Part shown: positions 10,901-21,952 of the stretch, in pieces
Layout: each line of letters starts with the position of its first letter
Position numbering within the stretch: the first letter of the stretch is position 1
From: Ascarosepion bandense
Lineage: Eukaryota > Mollusca > Cephalopoda > Sepiida > Sepiidae
Length of the DNA stretch: 64,000 nucleotides
NCBI GenBank assembly: GCA_037127315.1
Contig: JBBBDQ010001270.1
Location: 631,501 to 695,500 of the forward strand
Direction of reading: 5' to 3'
Position numbers and translations under genes: made by a program
The notes under the pieces: model-generated
Told to the model about the DNA's origin: nothing
Database searches by the model: none
Seen by the model: the letters and a program-made list of their open reading frames with translations, nothing else

Positions 10901-12415
10901 AACCAAATTCTCCAGTTCTACCAGGTCTAAACTTCTAACCACAAATATTGCAAGCCTTATTCAGCTCTATCACTATCTTCCATGGAAAGTGTTCAGATGA
11001 ACCAAATTCCTTAGTTCTACCAGGTCAACCTTCTAAACCTTACAAACATTGCAAGCCTTATTCAGCTCTATCACTATCTTCCATGGAAAGTGTTCAGATG
11101 AACCAAATTCCTTAGTTTCTACCAGGTCTAACCTTCTAACCACAAATATTGCAAGCCTTATTCAGCTCTATCACTATCTTCTGTGGAAAGTGTTCAGATG
11201 AACCAAATTCATAGTTCTACCAGGTCTAACCTTCTAACCACAAATATTGCAATCCTCTTGCTGCTCTATCACTATTTCCATGGAAAGTGTTCAGATTAGA
11301 CTACAATTTCCTTAGTTCCACCAGGTCTAACCTTTAACAACAAATATTGCAATCCTCTTGCTGCTCTATCACTATTTCCATGGAAAGTGTTCAGATGAAC
11401 TACATTCCTTAGTTCCACCAGGTCTAACCTTCTAACCCACAAACATTGCAATCCTCTTGCTGCTCTATCACTATTTCCATGAAGTGTTCAGACTACATTC
11501 CTTAGTTCCCCCAAATCTAAACTTCTAACCACAAACATTGCAATCCTCTTGCTGCTCTATCACTATTTCTATGGAAAGTGTTCAGATGAACTACATTCCT
11601 TAGTTCCACCAGGTCTAACCTTCTAACCACAAACATTGCAAGCCTTATTCAGCTCTATCACTATCTTCCATGGAAAGTGTTCAGATGAACCAAATTCCTT
11701 AGTTCTACCAGGTCTAACCTTCTAACCACAAATATTGCAAGCCTTATTCAGCTCTATCACTATCTTCCATGGAAAGTGTTCAGATGAACCAAATTCCTTA
11801 GTTCTACCAGGTCTAACCTTCTAACCACAAACATTGCAAGCCTTATTCAGCTCTATCACTATCTTCCATGGAAAGTGTTCAGATGAACCAAATTCTTTAG
11901 TTCTACCAGGTCTAACCTTCTAACCACAAATATTGCAAGCCTTATTCAGCTCTATCACTATCTTTCATGGAAAGTGTTCAGATGAACCAAATTCTTTAGT
12001 TCTACCAGGTCTAACCTTCTAACCACAAATATTGCAAGCCTTATTCAGCTCTATCACTATTTCCATGGAAAGTGTTCAGATGAACTACATTCCTTAGTTC
12101 CCCCAGGTCTAACCTTCTAACCACAAACATTGCAATCCTCTTGCTGCTCTATCACTATTTCCATGGAAAGTGTTCAGATGAACTACATTCCTTAGTTCCA
12201 CCAGGTCTAACCTTCTAACCACAAACATTGCAATCCTCTTGCTGCTCTATCACTATTTCCATGGAAAGTGTTCAGATGAACCAAATTCCTTAGTTCCACC
12301 AGGTCTAACCTTCAACCCACAAATATTGCAATCCTCTTGTTGCTCTATCGCTATTTCCATGGAAAATGTTCAGATGAACTACATTCCTTACTTCCACCAG
12401 GTCTAACCTTAAAGT
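7958..12415. repeat. Satellite array, 98/99-bp unit derived from LINE C
   Basis: About 45 head-to-tail units. Class 1 (99 bp) contains AAGCCTTATTCAGCTCTATC; class 2 (98 bp) contains AATCCTCTTGCTGCTCTATC and sits near 9.83-10.08, 11.24-11.6 and 12.05-12.4 kb. Translated, class 2 reads LLLYHYFHGKCSDELHSLVPP, the conserved C-terminal stretch of the LINE B/C reverse-transcriptase protein. The last unit continues without a break into the unique LINE C sequence at 12.34-12.68 kb, which marks the parent. Each unit carries stops, so the array is not coding. The stretch 9.37-10.75 kb has many small irregular indels. Confidence 0.95.
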
Positions 12416-12680
12416 CTAAAGCCTGCCATACCAAACACATTGTAGTGAACAACCTTCATCCTTTTTGTATTCCAATTGTGAGAAGTAAGTTTTACTCAAT
12501 TAGCTTTTTCCCAGAAACTGCTTATTTATGGAAGTGACTTTCAAGTAGATGCTTTCTCAATCACGACAATATTAACTGTTCAAGTCCAGGGTCAACTATT
12601 ATCTTCTTGATATATCACAATAAACTGTATCTCTTACTCTGTAACCCCCCTACCTTGAGTGGCTCTTGGACGCACATCCA
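12337..12680 (+). pseudogene. LINE C 3' fragment (parent of the satellite)
   Basis: An open stretch reads YRYFHGKCSDELHSLLPPG, then a basic region with NNLHPFCIPIVRSKFYSISF and FPETAYLWK. This is the same order as LINE B (FHGFCSDELRSLVPP...HPFTVK...RTSRLWNSLP). A stop at about 12,537 breaks the LWNS region. The 3' end TCTGTAACCCCCCTACC resembles the LINE B tail (TGTAGCCCCCTGCGCA). A second, more complete LINE C fragment lies at 58.13 kb. Confidence 0.8.
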
Positions 12681-12784
12681 AATTACAGATTCACCAATTA
12701 TAAAAATATGTTTCAACAGTGGGCGTATCGTGTACATAGGTCCAAGTTGTGATGGTAAATAATCTAAGTACTGAGTACTGTAAG

Positions 12785-13015
12785 CGTTCAGTGACAGATG
12801 TGCATTGTGGGGCAGTGGATATCAGCTTGGAAAGAGAAATCGGTGAGCCGAGTTTGAATTCCAGTTGAGTACCCTGCATTCACTTCAGCACTGGTACCCT
12901 TGGGAAAGGTATTAATCCGTCACTTCCCTCCAGTTATGGGTTAAATAACAGGATGGGGCCTGGAGGCAACCCATCTAGTGTTGGTGTCACAATAAAAACA
13001 CCCTCGGTAGCCCTG
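12785..13015 (+). mobile_element. SINE A variant, 3'-diverged
   Basis: tRNA-like head (TTGTGGGGCAGTGGATATCAG; box B GAGTTTGAATTCC) and the GGGAAAGGTATTAATCCGTC block, then a deletion that removes the hairpin tail. The end (CAACCCATCTAGTGTTGGTG) differs from SINE A. Confidence 0.7.
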
Positions 13016-13176
13016 GCGAAGCATCAAGTATTCAGCTATTTGACAAGATTATGAATTTCGCTGCAAACTGTGCCAGGATTCCAAAAATGCACAGGGAATA
13101 CTGGAGGTGTGTAGTGAGTTCTATCTCGGCCAAGGCTGCAGGATGACGACGACGAAATAATGATTTCTAAAAAAAT

Positions 13177-13486
13177 ATGTGCATTGTGGTGCATTGGATA
13201 TCGGCTCAGAATGAGAAATTGGGGAGCCGAGTTCAAATTCTAGCCGAATTCATTGCATTCACTTATGCGCAAATACCCTTGGGAAAGGTATTAATCTGCC
13301 TATTCCTTCCAGTTATGGGTTAAATAACAGGACAAATTGGGTTCTATAGCCTTGGTTGGCAACCAGTCTACCGCAGAAAGCAATGGCAACCTACTGCGGG
13401 ATAATCTTCTGCCCAGTCAGTCCTGTCTCTTTCGAGACATGATTGCCCAAGCGTGTATCACGTATGGCACTCAACTGACTGATATG
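13177..13486 (+). mobile_element. SINE A copy, near full length
   Basis: Head with box A-like GTGGTGCATTGGATATCGGC and box B-like GAGTTCAAATTC, full body, hairpin near 13,424-13,445 with one stem mismatch (TCCTGTCTC TTTC GAGACATGA), and tail CACTCAACTGACTGA. It lies in intron 3 of the ankyrin gene. Confidence 0.85.
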
Positions 13487-13871
13487 AAGACACCATTGCC
13501 ATTTGCCCAAGTTTACTAGCACTTACACAGGTGACAGTGTAAAGTGTGTGAGGTATTTCTGCTGCACCTGATACATATGACAAGCAGAGAACTTAGGGTT
13601 TGTTTAAAATGGAAAATACGGGAACTGTTTTGACCATAATGAAGAATGTCCACTCATTGTATAAAGAAACAAAATGGAACAGTCAATGCACACTTATTCT
13701 TTAATTTAAGCTGAAGTGAAATTCTATGGTTTATTTTCGAATTGGTAAAGCTTTCAGCTGACATCGTCTGGGAAAAAAGGGAGGCTTTGGAACCTTAAAT
13801 ATTTTCAAAGTACACAAAGATGTAGATCTTTAAACAGAAATTCAGTCTTAATGAACAAAGAAAAAAAAGTG

Positions 13872-14661
13872 GGCGGACCTGAAGGAGACTACCACCACCT
13901 TCAAATTTGTTGTTTTTCATTTGTTTTTACTTTTTTCAGTGCAGTCCTATTGATTAGTACATAAAGTTTCCAATTATCAAATAAAATTTGGAAAAATTTC
14001 AATATTTAAACAATTTGGGGTGGGAGGCTCAGTTTCTGATACAATGCTATAGTAATTCGATCCTCCATTTTGGAACCACTCATGTTGTGGTCACATTTTG
14101 TTTTTTTTGAAACCAGTTGTTGCTCTTGTTTTTGTCTTTTTCAATTTTCTTCAGTTTTTACAATGACATTTTCTTTGGAAACTCCAAGAATGGCTTTATT
14201 CAAAAATTTTGCAAAGGATTCAGTTGTTGAATATGCACAAGCAAAAAAGTTAATTGCACAGGATCGATTTGCTATATAGTTGTATGAAAAACTGAGTTCC
14301 CCACTAAAATTGTTTAAATGTTGAAATTTTTACAATTTTGTTTTGTCAATCGGAAAGTTTAGGGTTTAATCAATAAGATTGTACTGAAAAAAGCAAAAAA
14401 AAATGTTAATCAACAATTTACAGGTAGAGTAATGTTGTACCAGGGAGTGGTTCCAAAATGGAGGATCGATTTACTATAACGTTATATGAAAAAATAAACT
14501 CCCCTCTTGCTAAAATTGTTTAAATATTGAAATTTTCCCAATTTTTTTATGTCAGTAAGAAAGTTTAGGGTGTAATTGATAAGATTTCATTGAAAGAAGT
14601 AAAAAAAAAAGCATGAAAAACAACAAATTTAAAGGTGGTAGTACTCTCTGTCAGGTCCGCC
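13872..14661. mobile_element. Foldback MITE with ~200-bp inverted arms and 8-bp target duplication
   Basis: The left arm (13,872-14,075) is the reverse complement of the right arm (14,443-14,661). The outer ends are GGCGGACCTGA / TCAGGTCCGCC, and the inner ends are CCATTTTGGAACCACTC / GAGTGGTTCCAAAATGG. The flanks are AAAAAGTG and AAAAAATG, an 8-bp duplication with one change. Between the arms, 14,280-14,400 is a partial direct copy of the right arm. There is no transposase. The 8-bp duplication would fit a hAT-type mobilising enzyme; that is inference. Confidence 0.85.
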
Positions 14662-14884
14662 AAAAAATGACTACAGAATAGTAGTAGTTGTCTTCTTCCA
14701 GGTGCCATGTCTTCTGGAATATTCAACAATAACGGATCCTCTGTCTAAATACAAATGAATTTGAATATTTAATGAATGGAATTAATTAATTAGGAAACAG
14801 ACCAATCACATGCTGGGAGAAATGAAAATAAGAAGGGTAAATAACGAAAATAAAGATGAAAGAAAAACTTAGCTGACACGTTTC

Positions 14885-15960
14885 GTCCTCTGAGGCAAAT
14901 TCCTTGGCATCACTCTCTCAACCGACCTGAAGTAGAACGACTACATCGCATCTATAGCTGCATCTATTGCTAAGAAGATTTGGTCACTGTGGTGGGCCAG
15001 AAAGTTTTTCTCGTTATAATCCATCTTGCAGATTTATAAATCTACCATTTGTCCATGCATTGAATACTGCAGCCATATCTGGTCGGGTGCTCCTGCTATT
15101 CATCTTGAAGTTCTTGACAAAAACCAAATAAGAATCTGTGAATATGGCATGGCCGGAAAGGTCTGAACTAGTGTAGCTCATGGCACCATTCGCCCAGTGC
15201 ATTGAATACTGATGCCATATCTAGTCAGGTGTTATTCATCTTGAGTTTTTTGACAAAATCCAAAGGAGGGTCTGCAATGTAGTCGATCCTAATCTGTCAG
15301 CTCTCTGTCTTTTCTACAAGTATTTTCATGGATACTGTTCTCATGAGCTTCTTTTTCTGGTTCCCTGACCACATGTATTTATGCATGCTACTAGATTGGC
15401 ATTTAGGTCTCACCCTTTTACTGTCAAAATAGTTAAATGTAACTGCCTTGTCTACTCTAACAGTTTCTTTTCTCACCCTTCTCGTCTGTGGAACTCCCTT
15501 TCATTTACTTGCTTCACTGACAGCTACAATCTTCAAAAGTTTAAATGCAACATCAATTCCCATCTTCCATCTTCTTGATTCTCATCTTTCTATTATCCTT
15601 TCTTTGACATCTCCTGTAACTTGTTTTTTCCTTTTCTATACTTGCTTCCCTGACAGCTACAATCTCCAAAAGTTTAAATGCAACATCAATTCCCATCTTC
15701 CATCTTCTTGATTCTCATCTTTCTATTATCCTTTCTTCGACATCTGTAACTTGTTTTTTCCTTTTCTATACTTGCTTCCCTGACAGCTACAAGCTCCAAA
15801 AGTTTAAATGCAACATCAATTGCCATCTTCTATCTCCTTGATTCTCATCTTTCTATTATCCTTTCTTCGACATCACCTGTACCTTGTTTTTTCTCTTACT
15901 GTAACCCCCTGCGTACCAGTGGCTGTCTTGCTTTGCTTGGGGTGAAAGGATTATAGAAAA
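14885..15960 (+). pseudogene. LINE B copy with internal duplication and amplified tail
   Basis: 5'-truncated non-LTR retrotransposon. It reads LGITLST-like, then ARKFFS, then CIEYCSHIWSGAPAI, and continues to HPFTVK and the LWNS region, with stops and frameshifts. The segment PC(I)EYC..IW.G appears twice (15,052-15,100 and 15,192-15,235), a ~140-bp duplication inside the coding part. The tail from about 15,525 repeats about three times with a ~125-130-bp unit (TTTAAATGCAACATCAATTC ... CTTGCTTCCCTGACAGCTAC). It ends with the standard LINE B terminus (CTTGCTTGGGGTGAAA). Confidence 0.8.
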
Positions 15961-15964
15961 AATA

Positions 15965-16140
15965 ATTTAATGCCTAATAAATAAAAGTGAGTAGATGTTG
16001 TTCTTGAAATTTATTATGCAAATTAGTCTTTAAATTATTTTAGTTTGGGTTTAATTTATGTGTTATATATTTTAAATCACGAGTTTATGAATTTAACTTT
16101 TTATTTTTAATTTCTTAACATTTTTATAATCATGTATGTT
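15965..16140. other. AT-rich intronic sequence, nothing recognised
   Basis: Simple AT-rich DNA without repeats or coding sequence that I can identify. Confidence 0.4.
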
Positions 16141-16145
16141 AATGG

Positions 16146-16550
16146 AATTCACTTATGCACAGATATGCTTCGGAAAGGTATTAATCCATCTCCTCTCTCT
16201 CAAGACATGGGTTGAATAGCAGGACAGATTGGGGTCTATAGCCTTGGTTGGCAACCTGTCTCCCACAGAAAAAAATGACAATCTACTGCAGAAAAATTTT
16301 CTGTCTGGTCAGTCGTGGACTAAAAGAGACATGATTGTCTAAGTGTGTATCACATACGTCACTTAACTGATTGATTGAATAAAAGAATTGAATATCGGGA
16401 CAGATTGAGTTCTACAGCCTTGGTTGGCAACCAGTCTACCACAGAAAGAAATGGCAACCTACTGTGGTAAAATCTTCTGCCTAGTCAGTCATAAATCAAA
16501 AGTGATATGTTCACCCAAGTGTGTATAATGTATGGCACTTAAATAACTGA
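16146..16550 (+). mobile_element. Two SINE A fragments in tandem (heads missing)
   Basis: 16,146-16,375 begins at the ATTCACTTATGCACAGATA part of the body and runs through the tail. 16,385-16,550 starts again at TTGAATATCGGGACAGATTG and repeats the second half. The hairpin is damaged in both. The tRNA-like head is absent. Confidence 0.75.
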
Positions 16551-16829
16551 TATTAGTTTGGGATATAGTAGTAATTTTTTCTGGGATTGAGATTTGAGAA
16601 CAGAACATCTTTTTACTCAGTTTCACTTATTAGATATTAAATTGTGTCACTTAGAGTCCTCCATAACTTACCTAGACTTTTCAGCTAACCTGATGAATAT
16701 GAATGTTTCTTAATTTAAAAAAAAAAAAACAGAAAATGATCATTTTGTAATAGAGAATAAAAAACAGTCTACCAGGCAATGTAGTAATAAAAATGGGATC
16801 AGAAATCTGACCTTTCCCTTGCAACAACG

Positions 16830-17215
16830 AAAATCACACTTTCACTCTTCTATGTGCCTTGTCTTTTCAGGACGTAGGCGATCATGGCCTTCCACGCTTC
16901 CCTATCCCTGGTGGCTCTGAGCACGCCTTCTCCTGTTACACCATGTAATCCTCATTCCGTCATCCACCTGATTAGGTCCTTCAAATATGTTATCTGCTGC
17001 TTTCCCCTGTCTCTTTTTCCCTCTATCTGGCCTATTAGTATCAGATTCTCCAAGCCCTCCTTTCTCATTGCATGTTCTAGGAACTTCAGATGTCTCTTCT
17101 CAGTATTAATTTCCTTTTTGTTTCATTCATTTCCAAGACCTCGTCATTGTTCACATGCTCGATCCATGATATTCGCAGTATCCCTCTGTCACCAAGCTTA
17201 AAAATCATGCTTTCT
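16830..17215 (-). pseudogene. LINE A C-terminal fragment
   Basis: On the minus strand the sequence reads the SNDEVLE-like, RKEGLENL..., DRGKKRQGKAAD and VVEGRDRLRPEKTR segments of LINE A. It ends at the CGTCCTGAAAAGACAAGGCA equivalent of the 'LRPERTRY' terminus. Multiple frameshifts. It sits in intron 3 of the ankyrin gene. Confidence 0.75.
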
Positions 17216-17219
17216 CTTT

Positions 17220-17910
17220 CAAAGCTCAAAAATCATCTCAGCTAGCAAAAAAACAATGGCCTTTATTAACAGAGCAATTTTTCTAATTTTCTAAGGCATG
17301 AAAGGAATAAAATTTGCATAGCTTCTGATATTCATAGCAATTCTTTCTGTGCTAACAATTTTCTTTAATCTTCTTTTCCAGGACCACGCACGGGACACAA
17401 GCTCTTTTTGTGAAAATTGGCAAAATACTGACTTTACTCACTTTTCTATCATCAATCTTTTGGCTTGTATAATGGCTGGATGCTCATATACCTGTTTACT
17501 AAAGTGACTAATCCTTGTTGCAGATGCCTGCTCAGGCATATTTGTATTTGCATTAGTTATGGTTTCTAGAAGAAAGCATCTAATCTGAAGTGATCAACAG
17601 TATGCTCAAATCCTCAGTCACGATGACTTGTGAATTTGTGCTAGTACAACAATTATAAGCTCCCAAATAGTTCCGTCTACCCAATTTTACTCACAAAATT
17701 TGGGTATGGTTCCCAAGCACTTTGGTATTGCTTCCCCAGGATGACGACATTAAGTCACCTTGACCACATTGAGATCAAATGTGGGCTTCACGGTCAGAAA
17801 GTGAATTTGATCACATCCCCATGAAGTTGTTTTGATAAGTCTTGAATCTGCAACCCTATTTCCATTGCAATATACTGCGCCTCCTCAGCCCCTAAAAGCA
17901 ATATACCGTG
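17220..17910. other. Intronic DNA, nothing recognised
   Basis: No open frame of note. 17,755-17,850 and 18,780-18,890 share ACCACR.TGAGAT..AATGTGGGCT, GGTCAGAAAGTGAAT and GATAAGTCTTGAATCTGC, so the intervening LINE B copy (17.9-18.73 kb) lies between two copies of a short dispersed repeat. Confidence 0.5.
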
Positions 17911-17914
17911 CCTC

Positions 17915-18735
17915 CTCGGCCTTACCCTATCTTCTGATCTCAAGTGGAATTATTACATTGAATCAATAGGTAAGTCCACTGCTAGGAAGGTTGGGTCACT
18001 GTGTTGGGCCAGAAAGCTTTTTTCTGCCTGAATCCATCTTGCACATATACTAATCAACTGTCCGACCGTGCATGGAATACTGTTGTCATATCTGGTCAGG
18101 CACCCCTGCTGTTCATCTCAATGTTCTCAACAGGCTCCAAAGGAGAATCTGTCATGTGATTGGTACCAGCCTGGCAGCTCTACTCCAGCCACTTTCTCAG
18201 CTGCAGGATGTGGCTTCCCTCTGTCTCTTCTACAGATATTTTCATGGCTTCTGCTCTGATGAACTTAGGTCACTGGTGTCCTCTCCACAAGAATTTACTC
18301 GTGCAATCAAACTGACAAAAAGGTCCCACCATTTCACAGTTAAATCAACCAAATGCAGCTGACAATTCTACTCTAGCAGCATCTTTTTTTGCACTTCCCA
18401 CCTGTTGAACTCCCTTCCATATACTTGCTTTCCTGACAGCTACAACCTCCAGGAATTTAAATGCAATGTCAATTCCCATCTCTTACTCACTTGACTCTAG
18501 TCCTTTCTACATCACCCTGTATATCTTGTTATTTTCCTTTCTCCCTACCTTTGCAACTGTCTTCACACCTGTGTTCCCATCCTTCTCTTGTCCTTTCTCT
18601 GACACCCCCTGTAACTGGTTTGTCTTTTTCTTCATTCTCCTCCTGCCTAAAACTTTTACACCCTTATGTAGCCCCCCTGTGCAACAGTGATGGTACCACC
18701 TTGATTGGGGTGAAATGATTAAAAAAAGCAAAAAA
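17915..18735 (+). pseudogene. LINE B copy, degraded
   Basis: Reads ARKLFSA, a degenerate STVRPCMEYC, HIWSGTPAVHLNVLNRLQRR, FYRYFHGFCSDELRSLVSS and the HHFTVKSTKCS segment, then the degraded LWNSLP region and the standard tail ending GATTGGGGTGAAATGATTAA plus A-run. Frameshifts separate the pieces. Much of the coding segment stays open (about 18,072-18,362). Confidence 0.8.
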
Positions 18736-18978
18736 AAAGCCATTATCTGATTGCTAAACAAGCCTCAAATGATTGCTAATAAACTGACCACGGTGAGATT
18801 GAATGTGGGCTCCATGGTCAGAAAGTGAATGCTTAAACACTTGATTCCCCAGGAAGTCGCTTTTGATAAGTCTTGAATCTGCTATCCTGTTTCCATTGGA
18901 GCCTGACATTCAGAAAGCCGTTATCTGATTGCTAAATGAGTCTGAAATGATTAATGTAAATTGATTCTCAGGACAAAC

Positions 18979-19140
18979 CTGCATTGTCTTGTGCATCCAC
19001 AATGCTGCCAAGGTTCAGCAAAATTTCTGTCATTTCTGAGGAACATCTTACAGCGAGGTGAAGTGGAATCCGACCAAAACGATCACGGGCATTCACCGGG
19101 GCATCAAATGATAGCAACTTGTTAAAAATGTCTTTCATAT
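18979..19140 (-). CDS. Ankyrin-repeat gene, coding exon 3
   Basis: Codons 78-131. The acceptor is CTATCTGTGCAG, the donor is CAG/GTTTGT. The split codon G|AT with exon 2 gives Asp. The protein reads DMKDIFNKLLSFDAPVNARD, then RFGRIPLHLAVRCSSEMTEI and LLNLGSIVDAQDNAG. That is one complete ankyrin repeat (GRIPLHLAV, two helices, VDAQDNAG loop) and the end of another (LLSFDAPVNARD). The 162-bp length and phase 1/1 fit the neighbours. The introns on either side are 2.8 and 12.0 kb. Confidence 0.9.
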
Positions 19141-19364
19141 CTGCACAGATAGAGAAAGAGAGAAAAAGAAAACAAGAAAGTTTATTACAACATAAATCAA
19201 ACATTTTTTTCGGACAGTATGGTAAATCTTTGATTATCCGTACCTTGATTTTGTCAAATTTTATTATCCTAACATAAAACAAAAAGAAAAATCAAAATCC
19301 CCCAAACGTTTTTACAATTATGAGAATTAAACCCATGCTAATATTTATTTTCAGAATTTAGCAC

Positions 19365-19632
19365 AACATTAAATGCCATGTGTGTATTACATATGACATT
19401 TGACTGATTCATTTAAATGCCATACGTAATACACGCATGGACTATCATGTCTCAAAAGAGACATGACTTACTGGGCAGAAAATTTTCCTACAGTAGATTG
19501 TTATTACTTTCAATGGTAGATTGGTCACCAACCAAGACTATAGAATCCAATCTGTCCTACTATTTAACATATAGCTGGAGGGAGAAGAGGTATCTGTGTA
19601 TAAATAAAAGCAATGAATTCAACTGGAATCCA
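19365..19632 (-). mobile_element. SINE A fragment, minus strand
   Basis: Tail-to-body part of SINE A in reverse: AAATGCCATACGTAATACAC, the hairpin TCATGTCTCAAAAGAGACATGA (loop changed, stem intact), GCCAAGGCTATAGAA-like sequence and the TTCAACTGGAATCCAAAC remnant of box B. The last ~15 bp of the head are missing. Confidence 0.75.
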
Positions 19633-19639
19633 AACTTGA

Positions 19640-20075
19640 CAATTTGTTTATAAGGTTTGTAATTAAGACAAAGCGATAAAATTTGTAAATAATTAAGAAG
19701 CAAATTGATATAGTATGTAATTTAGAAGAAACTTGTTTATAAGGTTTGTAATCAAAAAGAAACTCGTTTATAAGGTTTGTAATCAAAAAGAAACTTGTTT
19801 ATAAGGTTTGTAATCAAAAAGAAACTTGTTTATAAGGTTTGTAATCAAAAAGAAACTTGTTTATAAGGTTTGTAATCAAAAAGAAACTTGTTTATAAGGT
19901 TTGTAATCAAAAAGAAACTTGCTTATAAGGTTTGTAATCAAAAAGAATCTTGCTTATAAGGTTTGCAATTGAGAAAAAAATTGTTTATTAAATTTGTTAT
20001 TTAAGAAGAAACTTTTTTATATAGTTTGTAAATATTTCCAAAGGAATGTGTTTATCTTGTAAATAATTAAGCTGT
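19640..20075. repeat. Minisatellite, 31-bp unit
   Basis: About ten units of TTGTTTATAAGGTTTGTAAT followed by CAAAAAGAAAC, most uniform between 19,735 and 19,950 and degenerate at both ends. The right edge, AAAATTGTTTATTAAATTTG, grades into unique DNA. It lies in intron 2 of the ankyrin gene. Confidence 0.9.
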
Positions 20076-20079
20076 CTTT

Positions 20080-20550
20080 TTCTGCTGGCAATTATCTAAA
20101 CTTGTATAAATGTAAAATTGCTGCCCAAATACTCATAATTTTTAACATGCCACATGTGTTAGCATGTGTGATACCCTGTCTTCATTAGCCGTCAACCAGG
20201 GGTGACGTCACGGTTTTGGTGAATATGGCGGTACCGCCACCAGCACTGTTTACCACCAGGCAGGGCATGACTTGTTGATTGTTCCTCTTTACACATTCTC
20301 ATAATGGAGTAAACAAAATGATCGTTCCTCTTTGCAGCTTGTATCGACAATTAATTTCCTGAACGTGTTTGCTGTTATTCATGTGCTCGTGGAGAAAAAA
20401 AAGTTATAGATGACCATGCAAATATCTCACTTGCGCATGTTAGACTGTGATGTTGCACGCAGCTTATTTGCATGTTGTTTTGATCTCAACCAAATCCAAC
20501 TTGACGCATGCTGAACGCAGTGCAACACACTTTTCAAACCACAGTCAGTG
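20080..20550. other. Intronic DNA, nothing firmly recognised
   Basis: A small GC-richer island at 20,190-20,260 contains a palindrome (GGCGGTACCGCC) and a TGACGTCA site (CRE-like). I cannot link either to a promoter. Confidence 0.3.
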
Positions 20551-20554
20551 ATGC

Positions 20555-20820
20555 TTATTTTTGAAAGGAAAGAAATAACTGAAGGTCCCAGAAACCACAA
20601 CACCCAACCTCAATAAACATCATGTGACACATCCAACCATTGTCCACACATTTGGCATGCAGTGACTCATATCGGTTTTTCTTTAGTTCGTGTGCCTCCA
20701 CCCTGTTCTCTTCCCAAGGGACTGTTAACTCTATTAGGAAGACGATCTTTTTTGAGTCGGACCACAACACAATGTCGGGACACTTGTTTGTCTGTGTGAT
20801 GTGTATTAGAAATTTTAGGG
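20555..20820 (-). pseudogene. Fragment with PD...ELTVPWEE nuclease-like signature
   Basis: The minus strand reads TNKCPDIVLWSDSKKIVFLI, then ELTVPWEENRVEAHELKKNR and an ESLHAKCVDNGW segment, ending with FIEVGCCGF. The frame is open for about 85 residues. The conserved PD-x(~15)-ELT spacing and the ELTVPWEE...EAxExKxxKY pattern recall the C-terminal part of reverse-transcriptase-linked proteins in animal repeats. A PD-(D/E)XK-type nuclease fold is a guess. The piece ends where the opposite-strand LINE B copy starts. Confidence 0.5.
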
Positions 20821-20825
20821 ACTAA

Positions 20826-21709
20826 AATTTGGCTAGTAAATTTTAATGCTTCTAAAACGAAGCTACTGTCAATTAACCATCATCGACAATCTCACCTACC
20901 TCCCATTAGCATGGACCAGGCTTGCCTCCCAGAGAGTAAAACACTACGCCTCCTTGGTCTCACACTTTCAGCGGACCTCAAATGGAATGACTATATCGAA
21001 TCCATTGCTAAATCCGCTGCTATGAAAGTCGGTTCTCTGTGTAGGGCCCGGAAGTTTTTTCCGTCTAAATCTATCCTGCACATTTACAAATCTACCATCC
21101 GCCCGTGCATTGAATACTGCTGCCATATCTGGTCGGGTGCCCCTGCTGTTCTCCTCGGGCTTCTCGATAAGGTTCAGAGGAGGGTCTGTAATGTGATAGA
21201 TACCGACTTGGCAGACCGCCTGCAGTCTCTCTCCCACCGGCGAGACGTGGCTTCGCTGTGTCTCTTCTATAAATACTTTCACGGCTTCTGCTCCGATGAA
21301 CTTAGATCACTGGTGCCCCCTAAATACGAATTTGCACGAGATACTAGATTAGCAACTAGATCCCACCCTTTTACAGTGAAATCGATAAAATGCAGCCGTA
21401 ACTTCTACTCCAACAGTTTCTTTCCTCGCACTTCCCGACTGTGGAATTCTCTTCCAAACGATTGCTTCCCCGACGGCTACAATCTTCAGGAGTTTAAATG
21501 TAAGGTCAATAGACACCTCCTAACACACTAACCTGCTCCCATTCTATCAAACACTCTTCCCATCTGCCCGACACTCATCCTCGCTATCCTTACTCATCTA
21601 TTACCTTTCTCCTGACATTCCCTATGTCTATCCACTCCTTCTCTTTACCTTCCCCTATGTAGCCCCATGCGCAATAGTGGCAGTGGAATGCCTTGCTTGG
21701 GGTGAGATG

Positions 21710-21741
<32 letters not shown>

Positions 21742-21745
21742 CATC
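20826..21745 (+). pseudogene. LINE B, best-preserved 3' copy (open C-terminal ORF)
   Basis: The frame is open from about 20,826 to the stop at 21,531 (about 235 codons; first ATG at 20,911). It reads WLVNFNASKTKLLS, then ESKTLRLLGLTLSADLKWND, ILHIYKSTIRPCIEYC, HIWSGAPAVLL, DLADRLQSLSHRRDVASLCL and FYKYFHGFCSDELRSLVPP. After that come HPFTVKS and RTSRLWNSLP, ending KVNRHLLTH. This is the conserved region after the reverse transcriptase in Jockey/CR1-like non-LTR elements. The RT core and endonuclease are absent, a usual 5' truncation. The tail ends CTTGGGGTGAGATGATT plus about 26 A. It is the youngest-looking LINE B here. Confidence 0.85.
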
Positions 21746-21952
21746 ATTAGATCTACTGAAACTGCCCAATCACTGGCTCCGCTCAGCAACTTCATATTGG
21801 GGGCAGTTTGCTTTGTTTTGCAGAGCATTCACCTTCTTTATGAATTAAATTAAACAGACAGACACAGACCTATTGTAATTAAATCAAACAGATACAAACC
21901 CATAAATTCATTGTCATGTGAGCCGATCTATAAGTGTAATTGTTTAACTTAC

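Noticed and set aside
7175..12415. CRISPR-like regular repeats
   Set aside because: Units are directly adjacent with no unique spacers, in a eukaryotic intron; these are minisatellite and satellite arrays.
20170..20300. CpG-like promoter at the TGACGTCA/GGCGGTACCGCC island
   Set aside because: It lies inside an intron with no adjacent exon on either strand; too little evidence.
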